DNA from: Phragmites australis
Lineage: Eukaryota > Streptophyta > Magnoliopsida > Poales > Poaceae
Direction: 5' to 3'
Assembly: GCF_958298935.1 (NCBI RefSeq)
Contig: NC_084933.1
Location: forward strand, 11,515,001-11,579,000
DNA length: 64,000 nt
In this document: one piece after another, positions 46,363-57,680 of the stretch
Numbering within the stretch: position 1 is the first letter of the stretch
How the letters are laid out: every line of letters starts with the position of its first letter
Translations under genes and position numbers: made by a program
The notes under the pieces: model-generated
Databases searched by the model: none
What the model saw: the letters and a program-made list of their open reading frames with translations, nothing else
What the model was told of the DNA's origin: nothing

Positions 46363-46700
46363 CAAATTGACACCTTTTGTGGCTGGCGTCAAGCACCTGC
46401 AATCTGGAGAGGGAACCGAGTGCCTGCGCATGCGCGCCGGTGAAGGCGTTGTGGGTGACGTCGAGCGCCTGCGGCGCGTGAAGTTGCCGACGTTGTTGGG
46501 GAGCATGCCACAGATGGCATTGTCGGAGAGGTTGAGTGCAAGAAGCGATGCTCCGATCTCTCATAGGTCATTGGGTAGCGCATTGAGGCAGTTGCACTGA
46601 GCTTGAGGAGCTGCAGCTGCTCGAGCTTGTCGATGGAGTCCTCCGGGATGGCGCCTGACAGGTCCATCCCAGCAGCCGCGAACACCATCACCCACTCCTC
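46363..46700 (-). pseudogene. captured LRR receptor-like kinase ectodomain fragment
   Basis: Minus strand from about 46700: MDLSGAIPEDSIDKLEQLQL, then in shifted frames NCLNALPNDL, a stop, IGASLLALNLSDNAICGMLP, NNVGN, and QALDVTHNAFTGAHAQALGS then LSRLQVLDASHK. These are consecutive plant LRRs (LxxLxLxxNxxxGxxP). The order and wording recall At2g24230-like receptor kinases, but this is from memory. No kinase domain or signal peptide is included. Confidence 0.72.
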
Positions 46701-47073
46701 GTCGTCGAGAAGAGGATTCCGGAGGGGAGGAAGAGGAGGCCGCTCTCTCTCTCTCTTCAGTGGTAGCGAGCCGACGGGGAGGCGACTGTGGGTCGATGGA
46801 GAGAGAGACAAGTTAGGGAGAGCGACAAGCAAAAAAACGGGTTGTTATAATATTGTAATGACATTGGTGGGTAAATCCCATCAAACTTCGATGGGTATTT
46901 TTGTCTTTTTACAAAGCAAAAACTGAGGGAAGCTGCTCTCCACCAGATTGTGGGATTGTGACAATCCAGCAAGCAGATTGTGGAATCTAGACTCCAGAAG
47001 CTGCTTGTTTGTTTCCACTTCAGCTTTTAAAAACTGCTTTCCATAATCTATAGTGGAAACAAACAAGCCCTAA

Positions 47074-47359
47074 GTCAGCTGCCCAGGAGGAGGAGGAGTC
47101 CGTGTCTAATGCGCGATGTGAGGTGAGGCGTCCGTGCTTTTTGTCGCTTGCTCGCTCGCTTGGGTTTGTGTCTCGCTGCAATGTGCTTGAGGCCGACACG
47201 TGGCGGCGGGATTTGGACACACATTGATGGGACCTTTGTGTGTGGAAGCCATGAAAAAATCAACTTTTTTCTTGGGATGGGGGTCTATTGAATTTGCGGT
47301 GATTCGCGAGAAGCTTGAGTCTTTCTGGTGATTTTTGACTTAGAAGCTTGTGTCTTAAG
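47074..47359. other. no gene recognised
   Basis: Short spacer between the Harbinger-type element and the next LTR. It contains GGTGATTTTTGACTTAGAAGC near 47325, a repeat of sequence at 45740. Confidence 0.4.
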
Positions 47360-47514
47360 TGTAGGGATCGGTGACATCCTAAGAGGGGGAGGTGAATTAG
47401 GACACTTAGAACTATTTCGGCTCCAAAAACAACACAAGATAAACCTATATCAATTTCTATCTAAATGTGCTCTACATTTATTTAGTGTGTCTACTCTACT
47501 GATCAAAGCGCTTA
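47360..47514 (-). repeat. LTR of the gag-only family, part 1 (interrupted)
   Basis: TGTAGGGATCGGTGACATCC and onward is nearly identical to LTRs 1-3. It stops at AAAGCGCTTA where the gypsy element enters and resumes at 57681 (GCTTGCGACCTATC). No gag follows on either outer side, so it is a solo LTR. Confidence 0.9.
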
Positions 47515-48254
47515 TGTCGATGTAAGAATATAGGGGTCCCCCACCGGGATGGCCTGCAACGGTCAGTTTTGGGCAGTATCCACTTTCGTTTTTTGGCCCA
47601 TGACCCCCGTGCCACCAGTCGACGCCAGCGCGACCACGGCCATGGCCTTTGGGGGATTCCCCGCGACCAGTCCTTACTGGTCACGGGGCAGGTACTCGTC
47701 TAGGCCAGTCAAACCTCATTTAATGCCGCTACTCACGCCATTTTCCTTCCCAAGGTAGTTCACTCCAGCTGAGGCGGCATGGTCGGCGCAGAGTTACCGT
47801 ATCCCGTCCCGCAAACATTAATTGTTGCGAGACGGGCTTGCAGACATGACATGGGGCGCAACAGGCGCGTGTGGGAAACCTGCAACAGGACATGCCAGGC
47901 CGGGCGCTTCGGGTGCAGCAAACGGGGGTGCAGCCGATGGACGGGACGGGCGCCGCAGGGACCCAGGGTAGACACAGTGCATGTATACTTGTAATGATTA
48001 TTTATATCAATTCTCTAGGTAGGCATGAGTTTTTTTGTTGGGCCCACATGTAAAACTTCTACCCCCTGGAATATAAAGGGGATATCTTCTGTAAACGGGG
48101 AGGATGGAGAAGAATACACAGGATATAGGGCTATTACCCCACGGGGGGTCTGAACATGGATAACTCTGGTATTCTTGAGCAACAAACACACACACATTCC
48201 ACAGGCACACCTGGAACGCCGATCACGCACTCACTGTCCAGCATACCCTGGAAT
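47515..48254 (+). repeat. 5' LTR of the Tat-type element, 3' end lost
   Basis: Matches 56916-57665 up to GCATACCCTGGAATC. The terminal part (ATTGTCAGGGATTTACC to GTCGGCA) seen in the 3' LTR is replaced by pol sequence, so a deletion removed LTR end, primer site, gag and most of pol. TATA: GGAATATAAAGGGG near 48068. Confidence 0.88.
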
Positions 48255-49210
48255 CTCTTTCTCTGGTTCAATTTTGTTTTTCCAATTAGTAATAGCATTG
48301 CGGAGTATGAGGGCCTCTTTTCTGAAACGCGAGCAGCACCTGCATGGAGGGAGTAACACCTACTTGATGAGGGACTCGCTATTGGGTGTGACCCTAGCAT
48401 TGAAGGGTTTTCTAGGCTCGGACCAGACGATGGCGACATACCACTTCGAAGTAAGAAAACTATAATGATGCGCCATCGACCAGGAAGTCACGCTTGTCCC
48501 TCGCAAGTACTACTTCCTTGGTCGATGTGCTAGTCTGTGTGGGCTCTTCTTGCAAACCCACCCCGGTCAGGATCTTTGGGAAAAAGATTCACACGACCAC
48601 CAACCGCGATCTCGGGCCAACGTGGAAGGGATGCTCCGCTGGGAAACGGAACACCAGAGGCAATGCTTCCCTCGATGTTGTCGACCTCGGGTGGCCATCA
48701 TGTTGTCGCCCTGCTCGATTTAGGTACGGCCTGGGTGGATCAGATCTTGGACTACATTCAGAATCAAGCAGCCCCTGACAACGATGTGTCAGCAGAAAGG
48801 GTTACGTGGGCAGACCGCGAGAATCCTCCTTGGTAGAGGGACGCCTCTGCCACCAAGGGAGCAATGACTCTTTACCAAAATACATCGTTCAGGATGGGGG
48901 GAGCACAACATTCCATACCATCCTTGGAGGCATACATGGAGGCTGAACCTCACACCGCCCTTCAGGATGCTTACGAGGAGGTGAAATGGTGTGAGTCGTG
49001 CCAGTACCACAACCAAAATGCCAACCTACCAACCCAGGCACTACAAACCATACCACCCTCTCGGCCTTTCGCTGTCTGGGGGCTCGACATCGTGGGACCG
49101 TTCCCTAAAGCCCCAGGTAGTTTTAAATTCCTACGCGTAGCAATTGACAAGTCCACAAAGTGAATCAAACCCGAGCCCGTTAGGGAGATCACCGCCATAG
49201 TAGCGATTAA
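48255..49210 (+). pseudogene. gypsy RNase H-integrase remnant
   Basis: SNSIAEYEGLFSETRAA (48285-48335) is the RNase H block normally NNIAEYEGLL. WVDQILDYIQNQAAP (near 48734) is the RNase H-integrase linker. AYEEVKWCESCQYHN near 48972 is the zinc-binding HHCC end, and QTIPPSRPFAVWGLDIVGPF, then FLRVAIDKSTK, near 49050-49160 is the integrase start with its first catalytic Asp. A TGA replaces Trp before IKPEPV. The catalytic Asp and Glu further on were not found. Confidence 0.82.
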
Positions 49211-50824
49211 GGTCCATGCGAGTGTTGGTAGTACGGCTTGGCAGTCCATGTCACATAAATATGAACAACAGAACTCGATTCGCCAGTTGGGAATCGCACG
49301 CTGGTCGCCTTGAACGGCCAGTCATCTGGGCCAAACCAAGTGGCCGGGTGAGGACGAAGATAAAAACTCAGGTGAAGAGTTCCGCGAACGTGCTCTAAGG
49401 CTCAAGCAGCCTGGTCCCAACAAGGCCTCAGGCATCGTCGCGACCACTAGGCGTGGGAAGGGCACTGGTCATGGGAGGCCTCGACCTGGGTTCAGTCCAA
49501 GACTGGGCAGGTTGTAATAGGCTCCTCGCTGGGAGGGAGGGGTGCTCCAAAGCGACCTACAGTTCCCCGGCCTGACGGGGTCAGGTTAGCCAGGGTGGTC
49601 AGCCATAAATTACACAACTCAGGAAACGCCGGTCCTATGTATGAGGCTGCTCAGCAATGAGCCTGTTTTTCTATATTGCAGGACCTTTCGGGCGAGCGTG
49701 GACATGAGTTGTTAGTGTTTCAAATCCAAGAAACCAAGCTTTCTATGTTGCAGGACTTCATGGACAAACGCGATCTCCCACCAAATTGTAAGCATTTCTG
49801 TTTCAAGAACTTGATCGCTTGGTCGGCAGTTTCTTCCGCTGACCTAACAGTCGGGGGCTAGAACTATTAGGATATGTAATTTGTTTTCTTGCAGCCAGGT
49901 CTGTTTAGCCCACTCGCTCATATTGATGGGATGAGATCCAAAATTGACCGCTCGCACGCTGCTAGGGGGATGGCGCCTGAGGATTAACCACCACAATGCC
50001 ACAATCCCTAGCTCGAGTTGAGCGCTGGTCACCATTGAAAGGCTTGTCAGGCAAAAGGTCATCCTTAGTGCCGGGACCTAGCTAGTGAGCAATTCGATGC
50101 AATCCTCCCTAGACATTATGAGCACTCCTAGGCTGCTCACCGCCCAAGCACAGAAAAAATCCACATAAAGATAAGTATCCTTCATTACAAAACGACCACT
50201 CGAATGAGACCCGGGGATTGGCTCTAGACGACCTCGAGACAATACTTCTAGGACACAAAGATACCCCCAAGTGGGTCGAACTGGACGATCCAAAGGTAGG
50301 AACAAACATCATACAAAAATGAGTCAGCACCGGCGTCGAGCTCCTTCGTGGTCATACGAGTGCATTCAAAACCGGCACCGACTACCGGCAAGAGGTCCAG
50401 GTCTGGGAAGTGGTCACGGACGCAAGCAAGGGCAAGGCAGGTGTCGGAGACCTCGACCTAAAAAAGGTGGTCACCGATAGCCTTGTCAATCCTCTACTCG
50501 AGGCCACCTGCCTTCTCGAAGGCCGCCAGAAACCACTCAATGTGACCAGTCACGATGTTCCCAGGTGTCAGACAAACCTAAACACCGGCGGACCGAAGCA
50601 AGGAGTTGAAGGGGGTAAAGGATTGACTAAGATGGTCATAGAATATCACTCGTCACTCGCCGCTCGTTGCTCTCCTTGCTCGGCTGCTCTAGGTCTTTCT
50701 ACGCCGCCGACAGATCCTCTTGACAATGGCGAATGCGGTCGTAGAATTCCTCTCTCTATAGGACGCTTTCCCTGGTCACCCGCTCTAGATCCCTCTGCAC
50801 CGCGTGTAGCTCCTCCCTGCAGGC
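49211..50824. other. degenerate post-integrase region; start of the antisense gene
   Basis: No clear plus-strand protein domain. At 50650-50815 the minus strand reads a coiled-coil-like LHAVQRDLERVTRESV and DRIRHCQEDLSAA, in line with the antisense gene continuing beyond the solo LTR at 50825-53795. Confidence 0.5.
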
Positions 50825-53795
50825 TGTCACACCCGGTTTTAAGTCCAAAACCAGATGTAAACTATATGTATGCCAGGATCAGTTATTCATACATATAGCG
50901 ACTTCATTAGTGTAACAGACATAGTGCTTCTTATTACAACGCTAAATTATTACAAAATGACCACACACGGGTCTAAAGAAAAGAACATCACAGCGGAAAA
51001 AGGAACGGCGCAGCTCCAAGCCAACAGGCAGCCGACCGAGAGTTCCACAAGCCTAGAACTCGGCATCATCCTCGGAGAAGTCGTCCTCAGGAAATTCTTC
51101 AAAGGTTTCACCTTCTGAAACAGCAAGCGTGAGTATTTCCAATACTCAACAAGTGGGGAAAAAATGAATTTGATATGGTGGCTTGAAACAAGGTTTCCTA
51201 TTCTAGGATTTCATTTGCATAAAAGCCGATTTTTAGCCCTGAACTATGGAAAACAAATTTTTATTTTAACTGGGAAAAGATGTACCAAAGATTTTCTTTA
51301 TCCTCTGGGAATTCAACCCAATTCCCAAACCGAGAAAAACAACCACCCGACTAATCATGTGAGGGTCCATGCTGCTCATAACCGTGAGCACGGCTGAATA
51401 TTTAGTTTGACACTCTGCAGAGTGTGCACACTTTACCCACGAGTCGTGATCTTCTCTGTTGCCGGCACCTGATGGTACCTTACACACTTCCGGGGTGTGC
51501 GCCAAGAGATCACTACGAGGCTTTTCCAAAGAGCCTCTCAGTATGCACTTTGCCCACTGAGGTTTCACCTCCGTACATAAGTGGAGTAACCCTCCACCCT
51601 AGAAGCCCCCTCTTTTGCCGGGTAGAATTGGAAATAACCCTTCCTTTTCTACACATCCGATTGGCTCATGCAACACTGGGAGAACATCTAGTTACTAGGC
51701 CAAGCCGTACCATATTGGTCTCGTGGTTGCTCTGTTTGTCATGGATGTTCGCTCCATGAACCGGTCCTTAAAATGGTCTGGGCAAGACCTCCAATAACCC
51801 CATAAGGGCATACTACCAAACAACCAACCATGCTGGAAAAAGTAGCCCTTTCTTACCCAAAACCCCAATTATCTTTGTTGTTAACTCCCTTAACAACATT
51901 AGTTTCTATGATATTCTTCCTATATCAATTTTTAGTTCATAACACAAGATTCATCACCTACACGCTACATGTTCATCTAAAGCATGGCTAAGCATAAACA
52001 TGATGATCTTGTATGGATAAATATCTATATCTAACACTAGTATTTGCTATACTACCCATTTTTGTAAAACAGCATGCATATTTGACAAAGACTAGCTTTA
52101 TGTAAAAACTGGGTTTGCAACATGGTCAAGACACTTGCCTTCGTCGAAGTGTTGCACAGGTCCTTCAAAATCTTCCTCTTGAAAGTTGCCGAACTCCTGG
52201 ACTGAATCGTCTACACGAGCACACAATCTAACATAAGAACAGTACACCAAACATTCCTAAAACTAGATGAAAACCCTATAAACAGATTCTACGCGACGCT
52301 ACAATCGTTTGAGCGTGAAAATCGCCTAAATCGGAGCTACGAACAAAAAGTTGTGATTATTTGAAGTTCCAGGGGTGTTTATGCATAATTTCCTTATCAG
52401 AGAAAATCCAAATTGTTTTTATACTGGAAATTGGATTTATGACATCATAATAAATATTGGTTTATTCTTCTATTAGAAAGGAAATGGAATAGGTTCATGA
52501 GCCCATGGACCAGGGTCGGTTGGCCGGTCCATGAGTCCACGGTGGACCGAAGTTCAAATAATGAAGAGGTTTTAATCCTGGCCGTAGAAGGGAGATCGAT
52601 GGCTGAGGTTGTTCTGGGTTCGGTACAGTGGCGCGAACGGCGGCGGGGTAGCCGGCGGGTGGCCGAAGTTGGCCGGATCGGGGTTTCGGCGGCCAGGCTG
52701 CTTCGACGAGCGGCGGAAGGGAGAGAGGGGAGCCCGGCGAACTCACCTCGAGCTAAAGGGTGGCCGGAGGGGCGTCGGGGTGATCGGGCGACGACGAGGG
52801 CGGCGACGGCGGTCGGTGCGGCGGTGGGGATGGCTCTCCGGTGGCTAAACGGCGATGACGACCCACGGGATTGGCTCCGGAGGCACCTGCGGGTCCAAAG
52901 GAGCGGTTAGCTCGGCTGGAGACAGTGTGCACACGAAGAACGACGGCGGCGGCGCATCTCACCGGAGCCGAAGAAGAAAAGGGTGGCGACGGCGTTCCGA
53001 GCGGAAAAGCGAGGCGTGAGCGAGCGTGTGGTGTGCGGACTCTTGCCGGGAAGGTAGAGAGTGGCTTAAATAGGGGAGATGGTGGCCGGAGTGGCCGGAA
53101 TTTGAAGGGGAAAGGAGCGGCGGTCATGGCCTTGATGGCCGGCGCTTTCTACTCTGAGTTGAGCACTAAAACGGCTTTAAATGGAGGGGAAAGGAAGGGG
53201 GAGGGGCACGTGCACGCGGCGGAGGTGATTCGGGGCGGGGAGATGAACGAGGAGGCCGTAAATGAAATCGGCGGCGGCGGTGTTTAAGAAGGGAGGCGGG
53301 CGGACGGAGGAAGAAGAAGGAGAGCCGTCGGCTTCGAGGCTCGGCGCGCGGCTTCGGCTCGGGGCTCAGCGGGTCCACACGGTAGCGAGAGCGGGGCGCC
53401 GGCTCAGAACTCCAGCAGGCCGGCTCGGCCTGTGGGCCGGCACGGGGAAAGGGAGGTCGGCGGCCCACGCGGAGGGAAGGAAAAAAGGGGGTTTGGGCCG
53501 AGGGAGAAGGAGGATTTCGGCCCGAGAGTATTTTCATAATTTCCAAAACTTTTTACATTAGAATTTCCATCAAATTTCAAAAGAGGTTTTAAAGCGGCGA
53601 ATTCTAGCGAAATTTTGCAAACTTTTTCCACCCAATAAAACCTTATTGCATCTACAACGGCATGAATGCATTCAAACAATTATCCTAGGCCAAGTTAATT
53701 TTAGAAATTAATTTCCTATTGAGCTAAGTTGTAACACCTGAGTTAATTCTAGGAAAATTTTAAATTATTGCAAATATTGAAATTTGGGTGTTACA
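50825..53795 (-). repeat. solo LTR of a Del/Tekay-type gypsy element, 2971 bp
   Basis: Plus-strand edges are TGTCACACCCGGTTTTAAG and AAATTTGGGTGTTACA; on the minus strand it starts TGTAACACCC, as in Del/Tekay LTRs. It is flanked by CAGGC (50820-50824) and TAGGC (53796-53800), a 5-bp duplication with one C-to-T change. No internal region is present. The part 52580-53480 is GC-rich with long chance open frames on both strands. The minus orientation is inferred from the usual TGTAACACCC start. Confidence 0.87.
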
Positions 53796-53800
53796 TAGGC

Positions 53801-56470
53801 TGGTCAAGAAACAGGTCGTAAGCCACATGGGAGTCAGCTAGTCGAGCCTTGCATGGGTAACCTGGGACCAGCACATGGCTCAAGTAGTCAGAATAACACA
53901 CCTTGAAGATCTCTTGGCGTACTCGCTCGCTAGACCACAAGCCCTAGCTCAAGTTCGGCCACCGCCTCCAAAATACGCCAGTCGACAGAATCGTCAGGAG
54001 GATTGATCGGGGGTTCGGTGAGGGCTTGGAGGCTGGTCAGCGTAAGTGGGGACTCGATACGGGCGGATGGTTCGGACACTCCAGGAACTCTACGACCATA
54101 ACAACATAAACTCATCAGAGGACAAAAAGCGGGAGGCTTCATTCGAATATATTACAAAACAAAAGTTACAATCAAATTTTTTACTCCTCGATGGCCTCCA
54201 CCCGAAAGACAGAAGTCACATAGTCCATCGCTCCTTGACACTCCTGCTGCAGCCTCTCATCAGCTTCGGGTCCAGTGACCACAACTCCCTCCCGGATATG
54301 GTCCAGGTTGAAGTTGGGGTCACGACTGTGGTACAATCGGAAAATGTACTCCGCAGTCGACCTCACCGCATGTGCCATGTCAGGACCTTGATGGCGTAGG
54401 CCCAGGCCCGGGCTGTGCGGTTGCCCTTCGGCTCGGTAGCTCCCAGCCTGAGGCTCCCCAAGGGATCCGCCTGTGCCTTGAAGGCTTCCTGGAGAATGCT
54501 GAGGGTAGTGCATTTGTCCTCCTTGAGATGGGAGTGCTCGACCGAAAGCGCGGAGTGATCGGCGGAAAATGAAGCCTTCTCCCGCTGGAGTTTGCCACAC
54601 CTTTGCTATATCAAGAGCCTGTCCTCCCTTTCTTGGGCCAACTGTTTCTCCAGCTCAGCACACCTGCTGACCACCACTTCCTTCTCTTCGACCAGTCTAT
54701 GAACAGAAGCGGGGATATGGCTAACCAGAGCGAGCAAGTCGGGGGTCGGCATGGACTCCTCAGCCGGCACCACGGGGACCAGAACCACCGTCGAGGCTCC
54801 AGAGAGCAAAGCCAGAGCTGGCAGAGGCACTGGGACATCCTGCGGGGGCGCCGTCGGAGGAGTCGTGACGGGAGCGTAGGGGCTGCCACGGGCCTGCGGC
54901 AAACAACAAAGTTACTGAATTAGGAAGGAAAGGAAATTCAAGGCATTTAAACCTACCTAAAGAAACTTACCGTGGCGGTAGGGAGCTAAGCACAAGTATG
55001 GTCCTCATGAAGCCACCGGACCAACCGGTCAGGGAAGACAACCCCATTAGGGGTCCGCCAGTACTCGGGGTCCTACGAGCACATTTGGACGCCTCCGTGG
55101 TGGATGAGTCCTCCGTCGGCCTCTTCCCACACTGGGCAGATGCTTGGTCCACGACAGTCTGGTCGCGAGGTCTCTGGTCGGACCTAGCCTGTTAGGGTCT
55201 GGTCGCGGGGCGCTGGGTCATGGCGGGTCTGGTTGGGGCACTGCGGGTCGGCCTCCTGCTGACCAGCACCGCTCATAGAGCTGCTACCCGCAATCGCCGC
55301 CTGACCCCAAGTAGACTAGTCGCCTCCCCAACCTAACGGGTTGGTGTCGCGTCTAGGTCGGTGGGTGTTTGGGGTAGCGATAGGCGACGGCGAGGGCTGG
55401 TGGCACTCACAATCAATCTCCCAGAAGGCCTCCTCGACCTCGTCGATTATAGGCTGTAAGACATCTACCACGGGGAGACGCTGGAAATAACTCGAGCCAT
55501 GAGACCATGACCAAGGGAAAGGCTCGAGCAGGAAATTTAGGAAAAATGCTAAACATACCAGTCTCACCCAAGCCCTCTCTGATGAGGGGTGCTCACACAG
55601 GGGGACACACGGAGGGCCACCCTTCCTGGCGGCCGCCGCCAGGAGCGACCTGACCCGAAAGTCGATCACCTCGTTAGGAAGATCTGATCAAAGGGAATAA
55701 GACACCGCTCGGCCAACACATAGTGAGAGGGGGATTACTGTGATTTTATCTGCGAAGCTCTCCCGGGTGTCATCATCACTCCCGGTGTAAAGATATGCCG
55801 GGTGTGCTCTCCGTCGTAAGGGACATAGCCGGCGCTTGAAGAAGTCGTGGACAACGTCCGACCCCAACAGGCCAGCTTCCGCAAGTGTCTTGATCAGGTC
55901 AGCAAGGGATAGCAGTTCGACGGCTGGCATGGGGGAGCTCCCCCAACTCTGGCACACGAAGGTTGTCCAAGGAGTCATCGGTTGTGAGGTAGAACCACTC
56001 ATCCCTCTAGCCCAACCATGATGATTTGAGATTCATTTCTAGATAGGAGCTCGTGACACCATCACGGAGATGAAAGCCGCAGCTCCCAGTGGTCAGCCCA
56101 GGCTGCATCCTGGCCATATAGAAAAACCAGAAGAGATTAAGGCACAGCTCGATCCCATAAAGTTTTCACACATATGAGCAAAGATGCTCAACATGATGAT
56201 GGAGTTCGGGTTGAGGTGGAGGTGGTAGATGTCGTAGAATGAGATGACGGTGGTGAAGAACTCGAAAAAGGAGGGGGGAGACCTACCAGGAAGAACGAGG
56301 CAAAGAATACGATCTCCCCCTAGCGGGAAGTAGGGACCTCCCCCCAGGGTGATATCCCAAAGACAGGCAACACAGAAGCAGGCGATTCTCATACATCTGC
56401 TTCAGCTTCGCGATGGTGCACTTGGACTTGGGGAAGTTAGGCTCCTTTCCGGTGTGCGACACCATGGGAG
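53801..56470 (-). pseudogene. antisense gene of the Tat-type element ('putative gypsy type transposon' domain)
   Basis: Minus strand from about 56470. FFEFFTTVISFYDIYHLHLN, then PNSIIMLSIFAHMCENF (56283-56150), is the conserved core of the plant family annotated as putative gypsy type transposon. Further parts are PAVELLSLADLIKTLAEAGL with DVVHDFFKRRLCPLRRRAHP (55930-55790), a coiled coil (EEKEVVVSRCAELEKQLAQE, about 54690-54620) and the conserved end EYIFRLYHSRDPNFNLDHIR (about 54345-54290). Introns or shifts break the frame. Its downstream end (SSERVRQEIF at 53920, then 50815-50640) is separated by the solo LTR. The function of this family is unknown. Confidence 0.75.
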
Positions 56471-56900
56471 CTCAATGGTGGTTTTCGCAAAAAAGATGGG
56501 ATGAGGTTGGGGGCGATGGGCTTTGGCGCAGAGGCTTTGAGTGCGAAGGGCTTTTCGGGGGTTCTGCCTTTCGATTTATAAGATCGACTCGATCCCACCG
56601 CCTCGAATTCTGAGGGCCGTCTGGGGAACCGAAATTCCCTCAAAATCCTACGACCGTCAAGGTTTCTCTCCCCCATGATACTCTCCCTCGCACACACCCT
56701 CCTTTTTTCTCTCCCCCACAATCTCTCTCTCTAGATGGTTAACCTCCCCTTGGGGTGTAGTTTCCTAAGCCAGAAATGATGGTAGACCATGTCACCGACC
56801 ACTCCCTAGGCAAAGCTCTTGTTCACCCATGGCCCAAGTGGTACGACTGGGCCCGACCACGACATTACAAAAAACAGCTTAGATCATCACATCCGCGAGG

Positions 56901-56915
56901 GATCTTGGGGGCTAC
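56901..56915 (+). other. polypurine tract of the Tat-type element
   Basis: GATCTTGGGGGCTAC directly precedes the 3' LTR start TGTCGATG at 56916. Confidence 0.7.
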
Positions 56916-57680
56916 TGTCGATGTAAAGAATATATGAGTCCCCCACCGAGATGGCCTGCAACGGTCAGTTTTGGATAGTATCCACTTTCGTTCTTTAGCC
57001 CATGACCCCCTCACGACCAGTCGATGCCAGCGCGACCACGGCCATGGCCTTCACAGGATTCCCCCAACCAGTCCTTACTGGTCGCGGGGCATGTACTCAT
57101 CTAAGATAGTCAAACCTCATTTAATGCCGCTACTCAAGCCGTTTTCCTTCCCCATACAGTTCATTCCGGCTGAGGTGGCATGGTCGGCGCAGAGTTACCG
57201 TATCCTGTCTCGCAAAAATTAATTGTTGCGGGATGGGCTCGTAGACGTGACAGGGGGCGCAATAGGCGCGCGTGGGAAACCTACGACAGGATAGGGTAGG
57301 CCGGGCGCTTCGGGCGCGACAAACGGGGGTGCAGCCAATGGACGGGACGAGCGTCGCAGGGACCCAGGGCAAGCACATTGCATGTATACTTGTAATGATT
57401 ATTTATATCAATTCTCTAGGCAGGCATGGGTCTTTTTGTTGGGCTCACCTGTAAGACTTCTACCCCTTGGAATATAAAGGGGATATCTTCTGTAAACATG
57501 GAGGATGGAGAAGAATACACAGGATGTAGGACTATTACCTCATAGGGGGCCTGAACCTGGATAACTCTGGTGTTCTTGAGCAACAAACACACACACATTC
57601 CACAGGTACACCTGGAATGCCGATCACACACTCATTATCCAGCATACCCTGGAATCATTGTCAGGGATTTACCGTCGGCA
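56916..57680 (+). repeat. 3' LTR of the Tat-type element
   Basis: 765 bp from TGTCGATG to GTCGGCA, with TATA box (GGAATATAAAGGGG near 57469). It is clearly homologous to the 5' LTR, with many point differences, for example at the start (AAGAATATATGAGT against AGAATATAGGGGT). Confidence 0.92.

Larger units (their letters stand above)
45842..47070. mobile_element. Pack-type PIF/Harbinger element with two captured gene pieces
   Basis: The ends are GGGCATGTTTGTTTC and the complement of GGGCTTGTTTGTTTC, flanked by TAA at 45839-45841 and 47071-47073, the target duplication of PIF/Harbinger (Tourist). Subterminal regions are rich in GATTGTGGATT/AAAAGCT motifs on both sides. Between them are an XB3-like ankyrin fragment (plus) and an LRR receptor fragment (minus), tail to tail. 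There is no transposase. Length 1229 bp. Confidence 0.85.
47515..57680 (+). mobile_element. Ty3/gypsy element (Tat-type) nested in the LTR
   Basis: LTRs (47515-48254 and 56916-57680) begin TGTCGATGTAA and share GGGTCCCCCACCG, ATGGCCTGCAACGGTCAG and the TATA region. The target duplication is GCTTA at 47510-47514 and GCTTG at 57681-57685 (one change). The plus strand keeps an RNase H-integrase remnant; an antisense gene lies before the 3' LTR, a layout known for Tat-lineage elements. Most of gag and pol is deleted. Confidence 0.87.

Noticed and set aside
52497..53287. Two 137-138 codon open frames as possible genes
   Set aside because: They lie wholly in the GC-rich block of a solo LTR, overlap frames on the other strand and show no domain.
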